This document shows positions 48,211-57,277 of a DNA stretch of 64,000 bases, one piece after another. The DNA comes from Roseospira visakhapatnamensis. Its GTDB lineage: Bacteria; Pseudomonadota; Alphaproteobacteria; Rhodospirillales; Rhodospirillaceae. The stretch spans positions 1 through 64,000 of the forward strand of contig NZ_JACIGK010000021.1 of assembly GCF_014197915.1 (NCBI RefSeq), given 5' to 3'. The notes under the pieces are model-generated. The model worked only from the letters and a program-made list of their open reading frames with translations, searched no databases and was not told the DNA's origin. A program made the position numbers and the translations under genes. How positions within the stretch are numbered: the first letter of the stretch is position 1; each line of letters starts with the position of its first letter.

Positions 48211-49320
48211 ATGACCATTTTCGGGGCCGATGACCGCGTCGAGATTCCAGGATCCGCGACCAGCACCAAGCCGTACAGTTCCTTCGCGCTGCTCCGGGCC
48301 ACTTTCCCGGACGGAGCGCAGGCTTTTGGGTCCGGTGTCTTCGTTGGCCCCAATGATGTGCTCACCGCCGGTCATCTGGTCTATTCGCATGATCACGGTG
48401 GCTGGGGGAATATCACGGTCATTCCCGGGTACAGCAGGGGAAGCGAACCGTTCGGCCGGGAAGGCGCGGCCGACGTCGTTTCCGTCAAGGGCTGGGTGAA
48501 TTCCAAAGCCACGGCCTACGACTATGCCTTGGTCGGCCTCGACGAGCCTTTGGGGGACACGGTCGGGTACTTTGACGTTCACCAAACGACGCTGTCCAGT
48601 CTGACCGGGACCTATGTGGAAAGCGTCGGCTACCCGGGCGATCTGGGGTATCCGCATGCACAGATGCTGTCGTCTGGTACGGTGGACGGCGGCGCCGGCG
48701 GGCTGCTTCTGTTCTTTGACGACATGGACCTGGTGGGCGGGCAAAGCGGCAGCCCCGTGATGATGACCCTGCCGTCGACGGGCGAGACGGTGATTATCGG
48801 GCTTCTCGTCGCGCATAACCCGAGCGTCAATGTAGGGGTACATTTTGATGGCCGGGACATCTCCTTCCTAACCAATGCCATCGCCGGAAACGATCATCTG
48901 ATGGACAACTACCAGCCACCCGCGCCGGGGTCGAACGACGGGCCGATCATCGTCGAGTGGGGGGTCGAACTTCAGCGATTCATCGACGATGGGTACTATA
49001 ATACCCAGTACCCAGACGTCCTGGTGGCGGGCATTGATCCGGATGTGCACTACGTCAGTCACGGTTGGCGGGAAGGGCGCGACCCCAACGCCTACTTCGA
49101 CACCAGCCATTACCTGGGGACCTACGCCGACATCGCGGCGGCGGGCATCAATCCACTGACCCATTACATGGCTGTCGGCTGGACGGAAGGGCGCGATCCC
49201 GGACCGGCGTTCGACGCGAACGCCTATCGCGCGGCCAATCCCGACGTGGCGGCGGCGGGCATCAACCCCTTTGAGCACTGGCTCCTGCACGGCCAGTTCG
49301 AGGGGCGGGACATCGCCTGA
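48211..49320 (+). CDS. Trypsin/V8-like serine protease with C-terminal PDV repeats
   Basis: 369 residues. The catalytic triad is visible: H55 in L-T-A-G-H-L-V, D104 in A-Y-D-Y-A-L-V, S179 in G-G-Q-S-G-S-P. This is an S1B-type fold resembling glutamyl endopeptidases. Residues about 255-369 are three copies of a 35-residue repeat (Y-x-x-x-x-P-D-V-x-x-A-G-I-x-P-x-x-H-Y-x-x-x-G-W-x-E-G-R-D-P), the same module as at the N-termini of the two RTX proteins near 29 and 34 kb. No signal peptide or propeptide is seen from the ATG at 48211 (GGATGGGGGC upstream), so export would need type I or another route. It stands alone between pta and the RND operon. Confidence 0.85.
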   Translation: MTIFGADDRVEIPGSATSTKPYSSFALLRATFPDGAQAFGSGVFVGPNDVLTAGHLVYSHDHGGWGNITVIPGYSRGSEPFGREGAADVVSVKGWVNSKATAYDYALVGLDEPLGDTVGYFDVHQTTLSSLTGTYVESVGYPGDLGYPHAQMLSSGTVDGGAGGLLLFFDDMDLVGGQSGSPVMMTLPSTGETVIIGLLVAHNPSVNVGVHFDGRDISFLTNAIAGNDHLMDNYQPPAPGSNDGPIIVEWGVELQRFIDDGYYNTQYPDVLVAGIDPDVHYVSHGWREGRDPNAYFDTSHYLGTYADIAAAGINPLTHYMAVGWTEGRDPGPAFDANAYRAANPDVAAAGINPFEHWLLHGQFEGRDIA

Positions 49321-49468
49321 GCAACGCCTCCGGTCCGCTCGTCCCACCGGCCCTTTCTGACGCTCTCCATCCCCGCCCGCGCGGCGGCTGGGTCGTGGCG
49401 GCGCCTCGGCCTGTCCGGCCGTCAGGGGCGCGACAGAACATCCTCGCCAACATCTCCTGAAGATCGTC

Positions 49469-49497
49469 TTGAAGTGGATCGATATCGGGCGTACATT
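49469..49497 (+). promoter_or_regulatory. Promoter of the RND efflux operon
   Basis: -35 TTGAAG (49469-49474), 17-bp spacer, -10 TACATT (49492-49497), 41 bp before the adaptor ATG. The operator below covers the transcription start. Confidence 0.6.
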
Positions 49498-49498
49498 A

Positions 49499-49518
49499 AC
49501 GGTACCATATCATACCGT
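49499..49518. promoter_or_regulatory. Probable TetR operator
   Basis: ACGGTA-CCATATCA-TACCGT is a perfect 6-bp inverted repeat with an 8-bp centre, immediately after the -10 box. GTACC recurs on both sides. The TetR gene at the end of the same operon is the likely binder. Confidence 0.55.
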
Positions 49519-49537
49519 ACCATTCAGGGAGGCGACG

Positions 49538-50740
49538 ATGCCCCAAAACCCCATGTCTCCCGTCGTCCCATCGCCGCCATCCCGCCGCGCCCCCTCGGGG
49601 CGTTGCCTTGTGCTGGGGCTGCTGGGTCCGATGCTGGCGGCCTGTACCGAGCCCGCGCCCGAGATCGCCGTCGTCCCCCGACCGATCGCCTGGACCGAGG
49701 TGCGCGTCGCCACCGGCACCGAGTCCCGGCCGCTCTCCGGCGTGGTGCGGTCGGTCCAGCGCGCGCCCCTCTCCTTCGAGGTCCCCGGCCGCGTCGCCGC
49801 GCTGACCGTGGACGTGGGCGACCACATTGAGGCTGGCGCGGTCCTCGGTCGCCTGGACCAGCGCACCTACCGGCTGACGCGTCAGGAACGCGCCAGCGAG
49901 GTGGTGCAGGCCGAGGCGGCGGTCCGCGAGGCCACCCAGGAGCATGCCCGGCAACAAAAACTGCATGCGCAGGGGTGGGCGCCGGAAGCGGCCCTTGATT
50001 CCGCCCGGGCGGCGCTGGAAACCGCCCGGGGCTGGCTGGAGACCGCCCGCGCCCGACTGGACATCGCCGAGGAGAGCCTCGCCGACACGGTGCTGCGGGC
50101 TCCCTATGACGGGCTGGTCGCGCACCGGCGTGTCGAGCCCGCCCAGCAGGTCACGGCCGGCGAGACGGTCCTGGAGGTGCTGGGCAACGGTGGCGGCTTC
50201 GAAATCGCGATGGCGGTTCCGGAGACCCTGGTGGACAGCCTGACGCCCGGGGACATCCACCAGGTGACCTTCCCCGCCCGCCCGGGCGTGGTGGCGGCCG
50301 GCCGCGTGACCGAGATCGGCACGGAGGCCGGGCGCGGGGGCGCCTTTCCGGTCACCCTGCGGCTGGTGGCGCCGCGCGCCGGCCTGCGCGCCGGGCTGAC
50401 GGCCGAGGTCGCCGTTGTCCTGCCCGGCCCGCGCGCCGCGGCGGCCGGTGAGTCGGCGGGCGACCAGGCTGGCGCGCCGCCCGTGGTCATCCCGGTGACC
50501 GCCTTCCTGGCCGGCGACGGCGCCGACAGCGTCGCCTTCGTGTTCAAGCCGGACGACGAGGCCGGACTCACCGGCATCCTGGAACGCCGCGCCGTCACCC
50601 TCGGCCCGGTGGAGACGGACCGGGCGCTGGTGACCGCCGGTCTCAGCCCGGGCGAGATCATCGCCACCCGGGGTCTTCCGTTCCTGCGCGCGGGCCAGGC
50701 CGTCAGCCGCCTGGGCGTCGGCCCGGCGCGATACGAGTAG
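49538..50740 (+). CDS. RND efflux periplasmic adaptor lipoprotein
   Basis: 400 residues. A lipoprotein signal with L-A-A-C and lipidation at C36, then a split lipoyl/hairpin arrangement (L-S-F-E-V-P-G-R-V-A near 90 and D-T-V-L-R-A-P-Y-D-G-L-V-A near 185) around a short alpha hairpin, followed by beta-barrel and membrane-proximal domains. It joins the RND pump encoded 11 bp downstream to an outer-membrane channel that is not encoded here. CAGGGAGGCG precedes the ATG. Confidence 0.92.
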   Translation: MPQNPMSPVVPSPPSRRAPSGRCLVLGLLGPMLAACTEPAPEIAVVPRPIAWTEVRVATGTESRPLSGVVRSVQRAPLSFEVPGRVAALTVDVGDHIEAGAVLGRLDQRTYRLTRQERASEVVQAEAAVREATQEHARQQKLHAQGWAPEAALDSARAALETARGWLETARARLDIAEESLADTVLRAPYDGLVAHRRVEPAQQVTAGETVLEVLGNGGGFEIAMAVPETLVDSLTPGDIHQVTFPARPGVVAAGRVTEIGTEAGRGGAFPVTLRLVAPRAGLRAGLTAEVAVVLPGPRAAAAGESAGDQAGAPPVVIPVTAFLAGDGADSVAFVFKPDDEAGLTGILERRAVTLGPVETDRALVTAGLSPGEIIATRGLPFLRAGQAVSRLGVGPARYE

Positions 50741-50751
50741 GGCGCGCGACC

Positions 50752-53700
50752 ATGACCCTGACCGAGACCGCCTTCCGCTTTCGTCCCGTGGTGGGGATGG
50801 TTCTCGTCGCCCTGATGGTGTTCGGCGTGGTGAGCTATGGGACCCTGCCGGCGCGCGAGGATCCCAAGCTCACCATCCGCGAGTCGGTCATCGTCACCGA
50901 CCATCCGGGACTGTCGGCCGGGCGCGTGGAGCGGCTGATCACCCGGACGCTGGAGGAGGCCGTGCGCCGGGTGCCGGAGATCGAGGAGATCCACTCGATG
51001 TCCATGCCGGGGCGGTCGATCATCCACGCCGAGGTGTATGAGCGCTTCACCAAGCTGGACCAGATCTGGGACGACCTGCGCGACAAGGTCGTGGACGCGC
51101 GCGCCGGCCTGCCGGAGGGAACGCGGGACCCGGTCGTCAACACCGACTACGGGGATGTCGCCGTGGTCACCGCCGCGCTGATCGCCGAGGACTTCCCCTG
51201 GCGGGACCGCCTGGACATGGCCGAACACGTGCGCGACCGGCTGTACGCCGTGCCCGGCACCAAGCGCGTCGACCTGCTGGGCGCCCAGTCCGAGCGCATC
51301 TTCATCGAGACCCGCAACGCCCGGCTGGCCGAACTGGGCCTGAGCCCGGAGTCGCTTGCCGCCATGCTGCGCGACCAGAACGTGCTGACCACGGGCGGGG
51401 TGGTGGACACCGGTGCGCGCGGCTTCATGGTGGAGCCGACCGGCAGTTTCGACAGCGTCGACGAGATCGCGGAAGCTTTGGTGACCCTGCCGGACGGGCA
51501 GGGGGTCATGCCGTTGCGCGACATCGCGACGGTGCGGCGCGCCACCGTCGATCCGCCCCATCAGCCGGCCTATGTCAACGGCAGGCCGGCGATCGTGTTC
51601 GCCATCTCCATGCTCGACGACCGGCGGGTTCTGGACTACGGCCCGGCCGTGCGCCAGGCCCTGCGGGAGATCGAGGCGTCGCTGCCCGTCGGCTACGACC
51701 TGGAGATCATCACCTTCCAGGCCGACCAGGTCGCCCACGCGGTGTATGGCGTCACGGCGAACGTGCTGCAGACGCTGGCCATCGTCCTGGTGGTGGTCAT
51801 TCTGTTCCTGGGCGTGCGGACCGGGCTGATCGTGGGATCCATCGTGCCGGCGGTCATGCTGGTGACGCTGGCGATCATGGGGATCTTCGAGATCACCCTG
51901 CAACGCGCCAGCCTGGCCACCCTGGTCATCGCGCTGGGCCTGCTGGTGGACAACGGCATCGTCATCGCCGAGGACTTCAAGCGACGCCTGGAGGACGGAT
52001 GCAGCCGCGACGAGGCGTTGCGCCGGAGCGGACGGGAACTGGCAGTCCCGCTGCTGATCTCCACCCTGACCACCATCCTGGTGTTCGTGCCGCTGATGAT
52101 GGCCGAACATCGGGCCGGTGAGTACACCCGTTCGATCTCGCTGGTGATCCTGATCTCGCTGATGACCTCCTGGGTGCTGGCCATGACGGTCACCCCCGCC
52201 CTGTGCCATCGCTTCGTCACGGTGCCGGCGCCTGGGGCGCGCGACGGCAACGGCAACGGCAACGGCCGGCGCGGCCTGTCCGACCGGGCCTTCCGCTGGA
52301 TGACCGGCGGCTATGCCCTGATCCTGCGGGGCCTGCTGCGGGTCCGCTGGGGTGTGCTCGTGCTCATGCTGACGCTGCTGGCCGCCGCCGTCGCCGGTAT
52401 CGCCCACGCGCCCAAGCGCTTCTTTCCCAGCAGCGACCGGTCTCAGGTGCTGGTGTACATCGACCTGCCCGCCGGGGTGACGTCGCGCACCACCGATGCC
52501 TCCGTGCGGCGCCTGTCCGACATCATCGCCACGCCCGACCGGGTCCGCAACATCGACAGCGTCGTCGCCTACGTGGGCAACGGCGGGCCGCGCTTCGTGC
52601 TGGCCCTGACGCCCGTGGACCCGGCGCCGAACCGGGCCTTCATGGTCGTCAACGTCACCGCGTTCGAGCATGTGGATCAGGTCATCCGCGATCTGCGCGC
52701 GCTGTTCCGCGACGAGGCCCCGGACCTGTCCGCCCGGGTCGCCCGGATGTTCCTGGGGCCGAGCGATTCCAGTGTCCTGCAGGTCCAGGTCAAGGGACCG
52801 GATCCCCGGGTGCTGTTCGCCACCGGGCGCCGCATCGAGGACGCGCTGCGGGCCATCCCGGGCGTCATCGACCTTCACTCGGACTGGGAGAACCGCGTGC
52901 CCAAGGTGGTCGTCGCCGTCGACCAGGCCCGCGCGCGGCGCGCCGGGGTGACCTCGGCCGACATCGCCGGGGCGCTGGACCGTGCCTTCGACGGGGCGAC
53001 GGTCAGCGCCTTCCGCGAGGACGACGACATCTTTCCCATCGTGACCCGCGCGGTCGGGGCGGAGCGCGGGAGCCTGGCGCGCATCGGCGGCCTGAGCCTG
53101 CACGCCCGCGCCACCGGCGACACCATTCCCCTGATGCAGGTGGCCGATGTGATGCTGGTCAACGACGAGGCCCGGATCGCCCGCGAGGATCTGCAACGGA
53201 CCCTGACCGTGGAGGCCCGGCATCTCCACAAGACGGCCGAGGACATGGCGCCGATGGTCGCCCCGGCCCTGGCCGCGCTGGAGGCCGGCTTGCCGCCCGG
53301 CCATGCCATCGAGTTCGACGGCGTGGTCACCGATTCCGGCGAGGCACGCGCGGCCCTGCGCGCCAACGTGCCTCTGTGCCTGACCCTCATCGTCGTTCTG
53401 CTGGTGGCGCAGTTCAACTCCTACCGCCGGCCGGCGATCATCGTCGCCACCATGCCGCTGCTGCTGATCGGGGCCTCGGCCGGGCTGGTCCTCATGGGCG
53501 CGACCTTCGGGTTCATGGTCATCCTCGGGCTGTTCTCGCTGGCCGGCATCCTCATCAACAACGCGATCGTGCTGATCGACCGCATCGACATCGAACGGGC
53601 GGAGCCGGGCGCCGACGCGTTCGAGGCCATCGTCACCGCCTCGGTGCGGCGTCTGCGGCCCATCCTCATGAGCACCATCACCACCGTTCTGGGGTTGATG

Positions 53701-53910
53701 CCGTTGATCGTGACGCGCGATCCGCTGTTTCATGGCATGGCCAGCGTGATTGCCTTTGGCCTGCTGTTGGGTACGGTGTTGACCTTGGGGGTGGTGCCCG
53801 TGCTCTACAGCCTGATGTTCGGCATCCGACCGCCGCGTCGCGCGCCCTCTCCCGCCCCGGTGACCGGGATCGGGACCCTCGCCGCCGACCAAGGAAAGGC
53901 ATCGTCATGA
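50752..53910 (+). CDS. RND-type efflux pump (HAE family)
   Basis: 1052 residues, inner membrane. The internal duplication of RND pumps is clear: a first helix (V-V-G-M-V-L-V-A-L-M-V-F-G-V-V), a large periplasmic loop, helices 2-6, a second helix 7 at about 538-555 and a second loop. The helix-4 proton-relay stretch reads L-G-L-L-V-D-N-G-I-V-I-A-E-D, so the first aspartate is kept and the second is Asn, as in many pumps. A-R-E-D-P near the start is typical of this branch. Substrates (drugs, detergents, solvents) cannot be told. Its stop overlaps tetR by 4 bp. Confidence 0.94.
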   Translation: MTLTETAFRFRPVVGMVLVALMVFGVVSYGTLPAREDPKLTIRESVIVTDHPGLSAGRVERLITRTLEEAVRRVPEIEEIHSMSMPGRSIIHAEVYERFTKLDQIWDDLRDKVVDARAGLPEGTRDPVVNTDYGDVAVVTAALIAEDFPWRDRLDMAEHVRDRLYAVPGTKRVDLLGAQSERIFIETRNARLAELGLSPESLAAMLRDQNVLTTGGVVDTGARGFMVEPTGSFDSVDEIAEALVTLPDGQGVMPLRDIATVRRATVDPPHQPAYVNGRPAIVFAISMLDDRRVLDYGPAVRQALREIEASLPVGYDLEIITFQADQVAHAVYGVTANVLQTLAIVLVVVILFLGVRTGLIVGSIVPAVMLVTLAIMGIFEITLQRASLATLVIALGLLVDNGIVIAEDFKRRLEDGCSRDEALRRSGRELAVPLLISTLTTILVFVPLMMAEHRAGEYTRSISLVILISLMTSWVLAMTVTPALCHRFVTVPAPGARDGNGNGNGRRGLSDRAFRWMTGGYALILRGLLRVRWGVLVLMLTLLAAAVAGIAHAPKRFFPSSDRSQVLVYIDLPAGVTSRTTDASVRRLSDIIATPDRVRNIDSVVAYVGNGGPRFVLALTPVDPAPNRAFMVVNVTAFEHVDQVIRDLRALFRDEAPDLSARVARMFLGPSDSSVLQVQVKGPDPRVLFATGRRIEDALRAIPGVIDLHSDWENRVPKVVVAVDQARARRAGVTSADIAGALDRAFDGATVSAFREDDDIFPIVTRAVGAERGSLARIGGLSLHARATGDTIPLMQVADVMLVNDEARIAREDLQRTLTVEARHLHKTAEDMAPMVAPALAALEAGLPPGHAIEFDGVVTDSGEARAALRANVPLCLTLIVVLLVAQFNSYRRPAIIVATMPLLLIGASAGLVLMGATFGFMVILGLFSLAGILINNAIVLIDRIDIERAEPGADAFEAIVTASVRRLRPILMSTITTVLGLMPLIVTRDPLFHGMASVIAFGLLLGTVLTLGVVPVLYSLMFGIRPPRRAPSPAPVTGIGTLAADQGKASS

Positions 53911-54590
53911 CATCCACCATGACATCCAGACCCGCGCCCCGAGCGCCCGCGCGGACCGGTCCGCCCAATCGCCAGGCGCGCGGCGAGGCGCGCCGTCAGG
54001 CCATGCTGGAGGCCGGCATCGCGGTCTTTCTGGAACACGGTTACGCGGGGGCGTCGCTGGACCTGGTGATCGCGCGGTCGGGCGGCTCGCGCCGCACGCT
54101 GTACGAGCATTTCGGGAATAAGGAAGGGCTCTTCCTGGCGGCCACCGAGGCCCTGTGCCGGCGCAACGTGGGCCACCTGTCGTCGCTTGAGTACGACGCG
54201 TCGGATCCGGAGGAGGCCCTTGTCACGGCCGCGCGCGCCTTCGTCTCCGCCCTGATCGAGCCGGAGATGCTGGCCGGTTTTCGTACCATCATGGGCGAGG
54301 TGACGCGCTTTCCGACCCTCATGGATACCTTCCTGCGCCAGGGGCCGGATCAGGCCTACGCGCAGGTGGCGGCCTGGCTGCGGCGTCAGGCCCGCGCCGG
54401 CACCCTCGCGGTGGGGGACGCGGACGTCGCGGCCCGGCACTTCATTGAACTGATCAAGGGCGACCTGCACCTGCGGGCGCTGCTGCGGCCGGATGTCCCG
54501 CCGAGCCCGGATCAGGTCGACGAGCATGTGCGCCAGGCGGTGCGGGTCTTCCTGTATGGCGTCGCGGGCGCGCCGGCCGACGGGCCCTGA
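53907..54590 (+). CDS. TetR-family repressor of the RND operon
   Basis: 227 residues. An N-terminal HTH at about 28-75 (A-R-R-Q-A-M-L-E-A-G-I-A-V-F-L-E-H-G-Y, S-G-G-S-R-R-T-L-Y-E-H-F-G-N-K-E-G-L-F) and a C-terminal AcrR-like ligand domain. It is co-transcribed and translationally coupled with the pump (ATGA overlap), so autoregulation through the palindrome at 49499-49518 is likely. Placement at the end rather than divergent from the pump is less usual. Confidence 0.9.
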   Translation: MTSTMTSRPAPRAPARTGPPNRQARGEARRQAMLEAGIAVFLEHGYAGASLDLVIARSGGSRRTLYEHFGNKEGLFLAATEALCRRNVGHLSSLEYDASDPEEALVTAARAFVSALIEPEMLAGFRTIMGEVTRFPTLMDTFLRQGPDQAYAQVAAWLRRQARAGTLAVGDADVAARHFIELIKGDLHLRALLRPDVPPSPDQVDEHVRQAVRVFLYGVAGAPADGP

Positions 54591-54616
54591 AGACGACAGC
54601 TCGGGTGTCGGGACGG

Positions 54617-55303
54617 TCACGCCATGGACCGCGCGGTCGCGTCCTCGGCCCGAAGGCGGTCTTCCAGCGCCGGGCCGTCCGGCGCGTCGACGACGGCGTG
54701 GGCCACGCGGGCCGAGAACCCCTTGCGCGCGAGCGCGGCCAGGTCCCGGTCGCGGCGGAGGGCGCGCTCGTCCGGGTCCGTCCGGTAGGGTCCCAGGCGG
54801 CGGCGTCGGGCCAGGGTGACGGCGGCCGCCAGGTCCGGATCGGGGCCGGGGGCGTCCTCGGCCAGGGCGTCCAGGGTGGCGCGGATCGTCTCGGCGTCCA
54901 CGCCGTCGGCGCGCAGGCGTCGGGCGACCATGGCCCGGGACTCCCCGCGCCGGGTCAGCGCGGCCGCGCGGGTCTCGGCGTGGCGGGCGTCATCCAGCAG
55001 GCCGGCGCGCCGCAAGCGCGCGATCACGGCCTCGATCCATGCCGTGGTCTCGTCCGGATCCAGGGCCTGGCCGGCCCGCGCGGCCCGATGAACGCGCCGC
55101 CGCAGCACGCGGCGCACCCCCTCGGCGCTGGCCGAGTAGCGTTGCAGGTAGAAGACGGCCGCGTTTTCAAGGCTTCGCGGGGTCAGCCGCCGGGGCGCCC
55201 CGCGCCGCGCGGGTCCGGTTGTCCGGTCCGCGCCGCGCTCTCGGGCGCGGCCTTGTCCGTGCTCTCCACCCCGAGGAGCCATTGTCCCTTGTTCGTCCGT
55301 CAT
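54617..55303 (-). CDS. recX: RecX-family regulatory protein
   Basis: 228 residues with a basic, Gly/Arg-rich N-terminal 45 residues. The RecX three-helix repeats follow: A-A-V-F-Y-L-Q-R-Y-S-A-S-A-E-G-V-R-R-V-L, then L-L-D-D-A-R-H-A-E-T-R-A and S-R-A-M-V-A-R-R-L-R-A-D-G-V. Family members bind RecA filaments and limit recombinase activity. The start at 55303 is the first ATG giving a sensible N-terminus. It stands alone, converging on tetR, with no recA beside it. Confidence 0.88.
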   Translation of the reverse strand: MTDEQGTMAPRGGEHGQGRARERGADRTTGPARRGAPRRLTPRSLENAAVFYLQRYSASAEGVRRVLRRRVHRAARAGQALDPDETTAWIEAVIARLRRAGLLDDARHAETRAAALTRRGESRAMVARRLRADGVDAETIRATLDALAEDAPGPDPDLAAAVTLARRRRLGPYRTDPDERALRRDRDLAALARKGFSARVAHAVVDAPDGPALEDRLRAEDATARSMA

Positions 55304-55589
55304 GCCGGCCCAGATAGCATGGGACCTCGACCGTTCGCCAGGGCCGCGCGGGGGATCGTGCCGGCCCCCCGCGCGGCCGCGCGCGCCCCGATGATCTCTT
55401 GTGCCCCGCCGGCCCACGGCCTAATACCAGCGGTCATTGACCCTGACCGTTGACGTTCGTGGCCGGTGCGGGTTCGGCGCATCAGTCGGCCCCATCCTCG
55501 GGCGGCATCGGGCCGGCCGAGGACCTCGACGGTCCGTTTCAAGGGCCGTTGGGATAAGCCAAACCCTCGCCCCGCCAAAGGAGGCTTCC

Positions 55590-56417
55590 GTGCGCGACAG
55601 CGCAAAAGCCAGCACCGACGACTCCCTGCCCCCGCCCCGGCACATCGGTGCCGTCAACTGGCGCGGAGCGTGGGAGCTGTACGTCAAGGAGGTCCGCCGC
55701 TTCCTCAAGGTCTACCTGCAGACCATCGCGGCGCCCATCGTCACGACCCTGATCTTCCTGGCCATCTTCGCGCTGGCCCTGGGCCGGGACGTGAGCCGCC
55801 CGGTATCCGGGGTAAGCTTCACCGAGTTCCTGGTGCCCGGTCTGGTGATGATGGCGATGGTGCAGAACGCCTTCGCCAACACCTCATCCTCGGTCGTCAT
55901 TTCCAAGGTCCAGGGCAGCATCGTCGACGTCCTGATGCCGCCCCTCAGCAGCGCCGAGATCCTCGCCGCCTATGCGCTGGGGGGCGTGACGCGCGGGATG
56001 GTGGTCGGCGCGGCGGTGCTGGCGACCATGGCTGCCTTCACCACCGTCCATATCCACGCCGTGGGCTACATCCTGTTCCACGCCGTGGCGGCCTCGATGA
56101 TGCTGTCCTTGCTGGGAATCGTGGCCGGCATCTGGGCCGACAAGTTCGACCACATGGCGGCGGTGACCAATTTCATCATCACGCCGCTGTCGTTCCTGTC
56201 CGGGACCTTCTATTCCATTGACCGGCTACCCGAAAACTTGCAGATCATCGCCCACGCGAATCCGTTCTTTTATATGATCGACGGCTTCCGCTATGGCTTC
56301 CTGGGTCATGACGATGCCTTGCCGGTCACGGGCCTGGTGGTCGTGGGCCTGACCAACGCCGGGTTGCTGTGGCTCTCTTACCGGATGCTCAAGTCCGGCT
56401 ACAAACTGAAGGCGTGA
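55590..56417 (+). CDS. ABC-2 type transporter permease
   Basis: 275 residues from a GTG with a strong AAAGGAGG site. Six hydrophobic segments. The N-terminal W-E-L-Y-V-K-E-V-R-R-F-L-K-V and the conserved F-I-I-T-P-L-S-F-L-S-G-T-F-Y-S near residue 200 mark the NodJ/DrrB/YadH-type ABC-2 permeases. No ATPase gene adjoins it, so its partner must lie elsewhere. Its stop overlaps or abuts lgt, and this pairing looks stable enough to suggest a link to envelope or lipoprotein biology, which is an inference. Confidence 0.88.
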   Translation: MRDSAKASTDDSLPPPRHIGAVNWRGAWELYVKEVRRFLKVYLQTIAAPIVTTLIFLAIFALALGRDVSRPVSGVSFTEFLVPGLVMMAMVQNAFANTSSSVVISKVQGSIVDVLMPPLSSAEILAAYALGGVTRGMVVGAAVLATMAAFTTVHIHAVGYILFHAVAASMMLSLLGIVAGIWADKFDHMAAVTNFIITPLSFLSGTFYSIDRLPENLQIIAHANPFFYMIDGFRYGFLGHDDALPVTGLVVVGLTNAGLLWLSYRMLKSGYKLKA

Positions 56418-56422
56418 TTGTC

Positions 56423-57277
56423 GTGCTTCCCCTCCTGTCGCTGTCTGTCCTGCCCGCGCTGGCGCTGCCCTTCCCGATGGTCGATCCGGTGGCGGTGGAG
56501 ATCGGGCCCGTGGTGGTGCGCTGGTATGCCCTGGCCTACATCGTCGGCCTGCTGCTGGGCTGGATGTACGTGCGGCGCCTGGGGCGCCGGCCCCCCGCCG
56601 GCTTCCAGGGGGAGGAGGCCGACGACTTCCTGGTCTGGGCCACGCTGGGCGTGATTCTCGGCGGCCGCCTGGGCTACGTGCTGTTCTACAACCTGCCCTA
56701 TTACCTGGAGAACCCGGCCCAGATCCTCATGGTCTGGCAGGGCGGCATGGCCTTTCATGGCGGCCTGCTGGGGGTGGTGGTCGCGCTGCTGGTGTTCTGC
56801 CGGCGGCGCGGCATCAATCCCCTGGTGATGGGCGACGTGGTCGCCTGCGCCGCGCCCATCGGCCTGTTCTTCGGGCGCATCGCCAACTTCATCAATGCGG
56901 AGCTGTACGGGCGGCCGGCCCCTGACCTGGCCTGGGCCATGGTCTTTCCCACCGACCCGCTGGCGGTGCCCCGCCATCCCAGCCAGCTTTACGAGGCGGC
57001 GCTGGAGGGCTTGGTGCTGTTCGTCCTGCTGGCCGGCCTGTGGCGGCTCTGGGCGGTGCGCGGCCGGCCCGGCGCCCTGGTCGGCGTGTTCCTGACCGGC
57101 TATGGCTTGGCGCGGGCGCTGGTCGAGGTCGTGCGCGAGCCGGACGCGCACCTGGGGCCGGTGCTCGGCGCGATCACCATGGGGCAGGTGCTGTCCCTGC
57201 CGATGATCCTGACCGGCCTGGCCGTCCTGGTCTGGGCGTGGCGGCGTCCGCCCCTGGAGAGACCGACCCAGGCATGA
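56423..57277 (+). CDS. lgt: Prolipoprotein diacylglyceryl transferase
   Basis: 284-residue membrane enzyme that transfers diacylglycerol from phosphatidylglycerol to the lipobox cysteine of prolipoproteins. Seven hydrophobic segments; G-G-M-A-F-H-G-G-L-L-G near 115 and G-R-I-A-N-F-I-N-A-E-L-Y-G-R near 152 are the Lgt signatures (the usual G-R-I-G-N has Ala here). V-R-W-Y-A-L-A-Y-I is the typical N-terminal stretch. A GTG at 56423 with GAAGG about ten bases upstream is chosen; a GTG at 56414 overlapping the permease stop is the alternative. It overlaps the next gene by 4 bp. Confidence 0.94.
   Translation: MLPLLSLSVLPALALPFPMVDPVAVEIGPVVVRWYALAYIVGLLLGWMYVRRLGRRPPAGFQGEEADDFLVWATLGVILGGRLGYVLFYNLPYYLENPAQILMVWQGGMAFHGGLLGVVVALLVFCRRRGINPLVMGDVVACAAPIGLFFGRIANFINAELYGRPAPDLAWAMVFPTDPLAVPRHPSQLYEAALEGLVLFVLLAGLWRLWAVRGRPGALVGVFLTGYGLARALVEVVREPDAHLGPVLGAITMGQVLSLPMILTGLAVLVWAWRRPPLERPTQA

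Noticed and set aside
50104-53892. A 1262-codon open frame antisense to the RND pump
   Set aside because: The plus strand encodes an unmistakable RND protein; the antisense product is His/Gln/Arg-rich with no domain.
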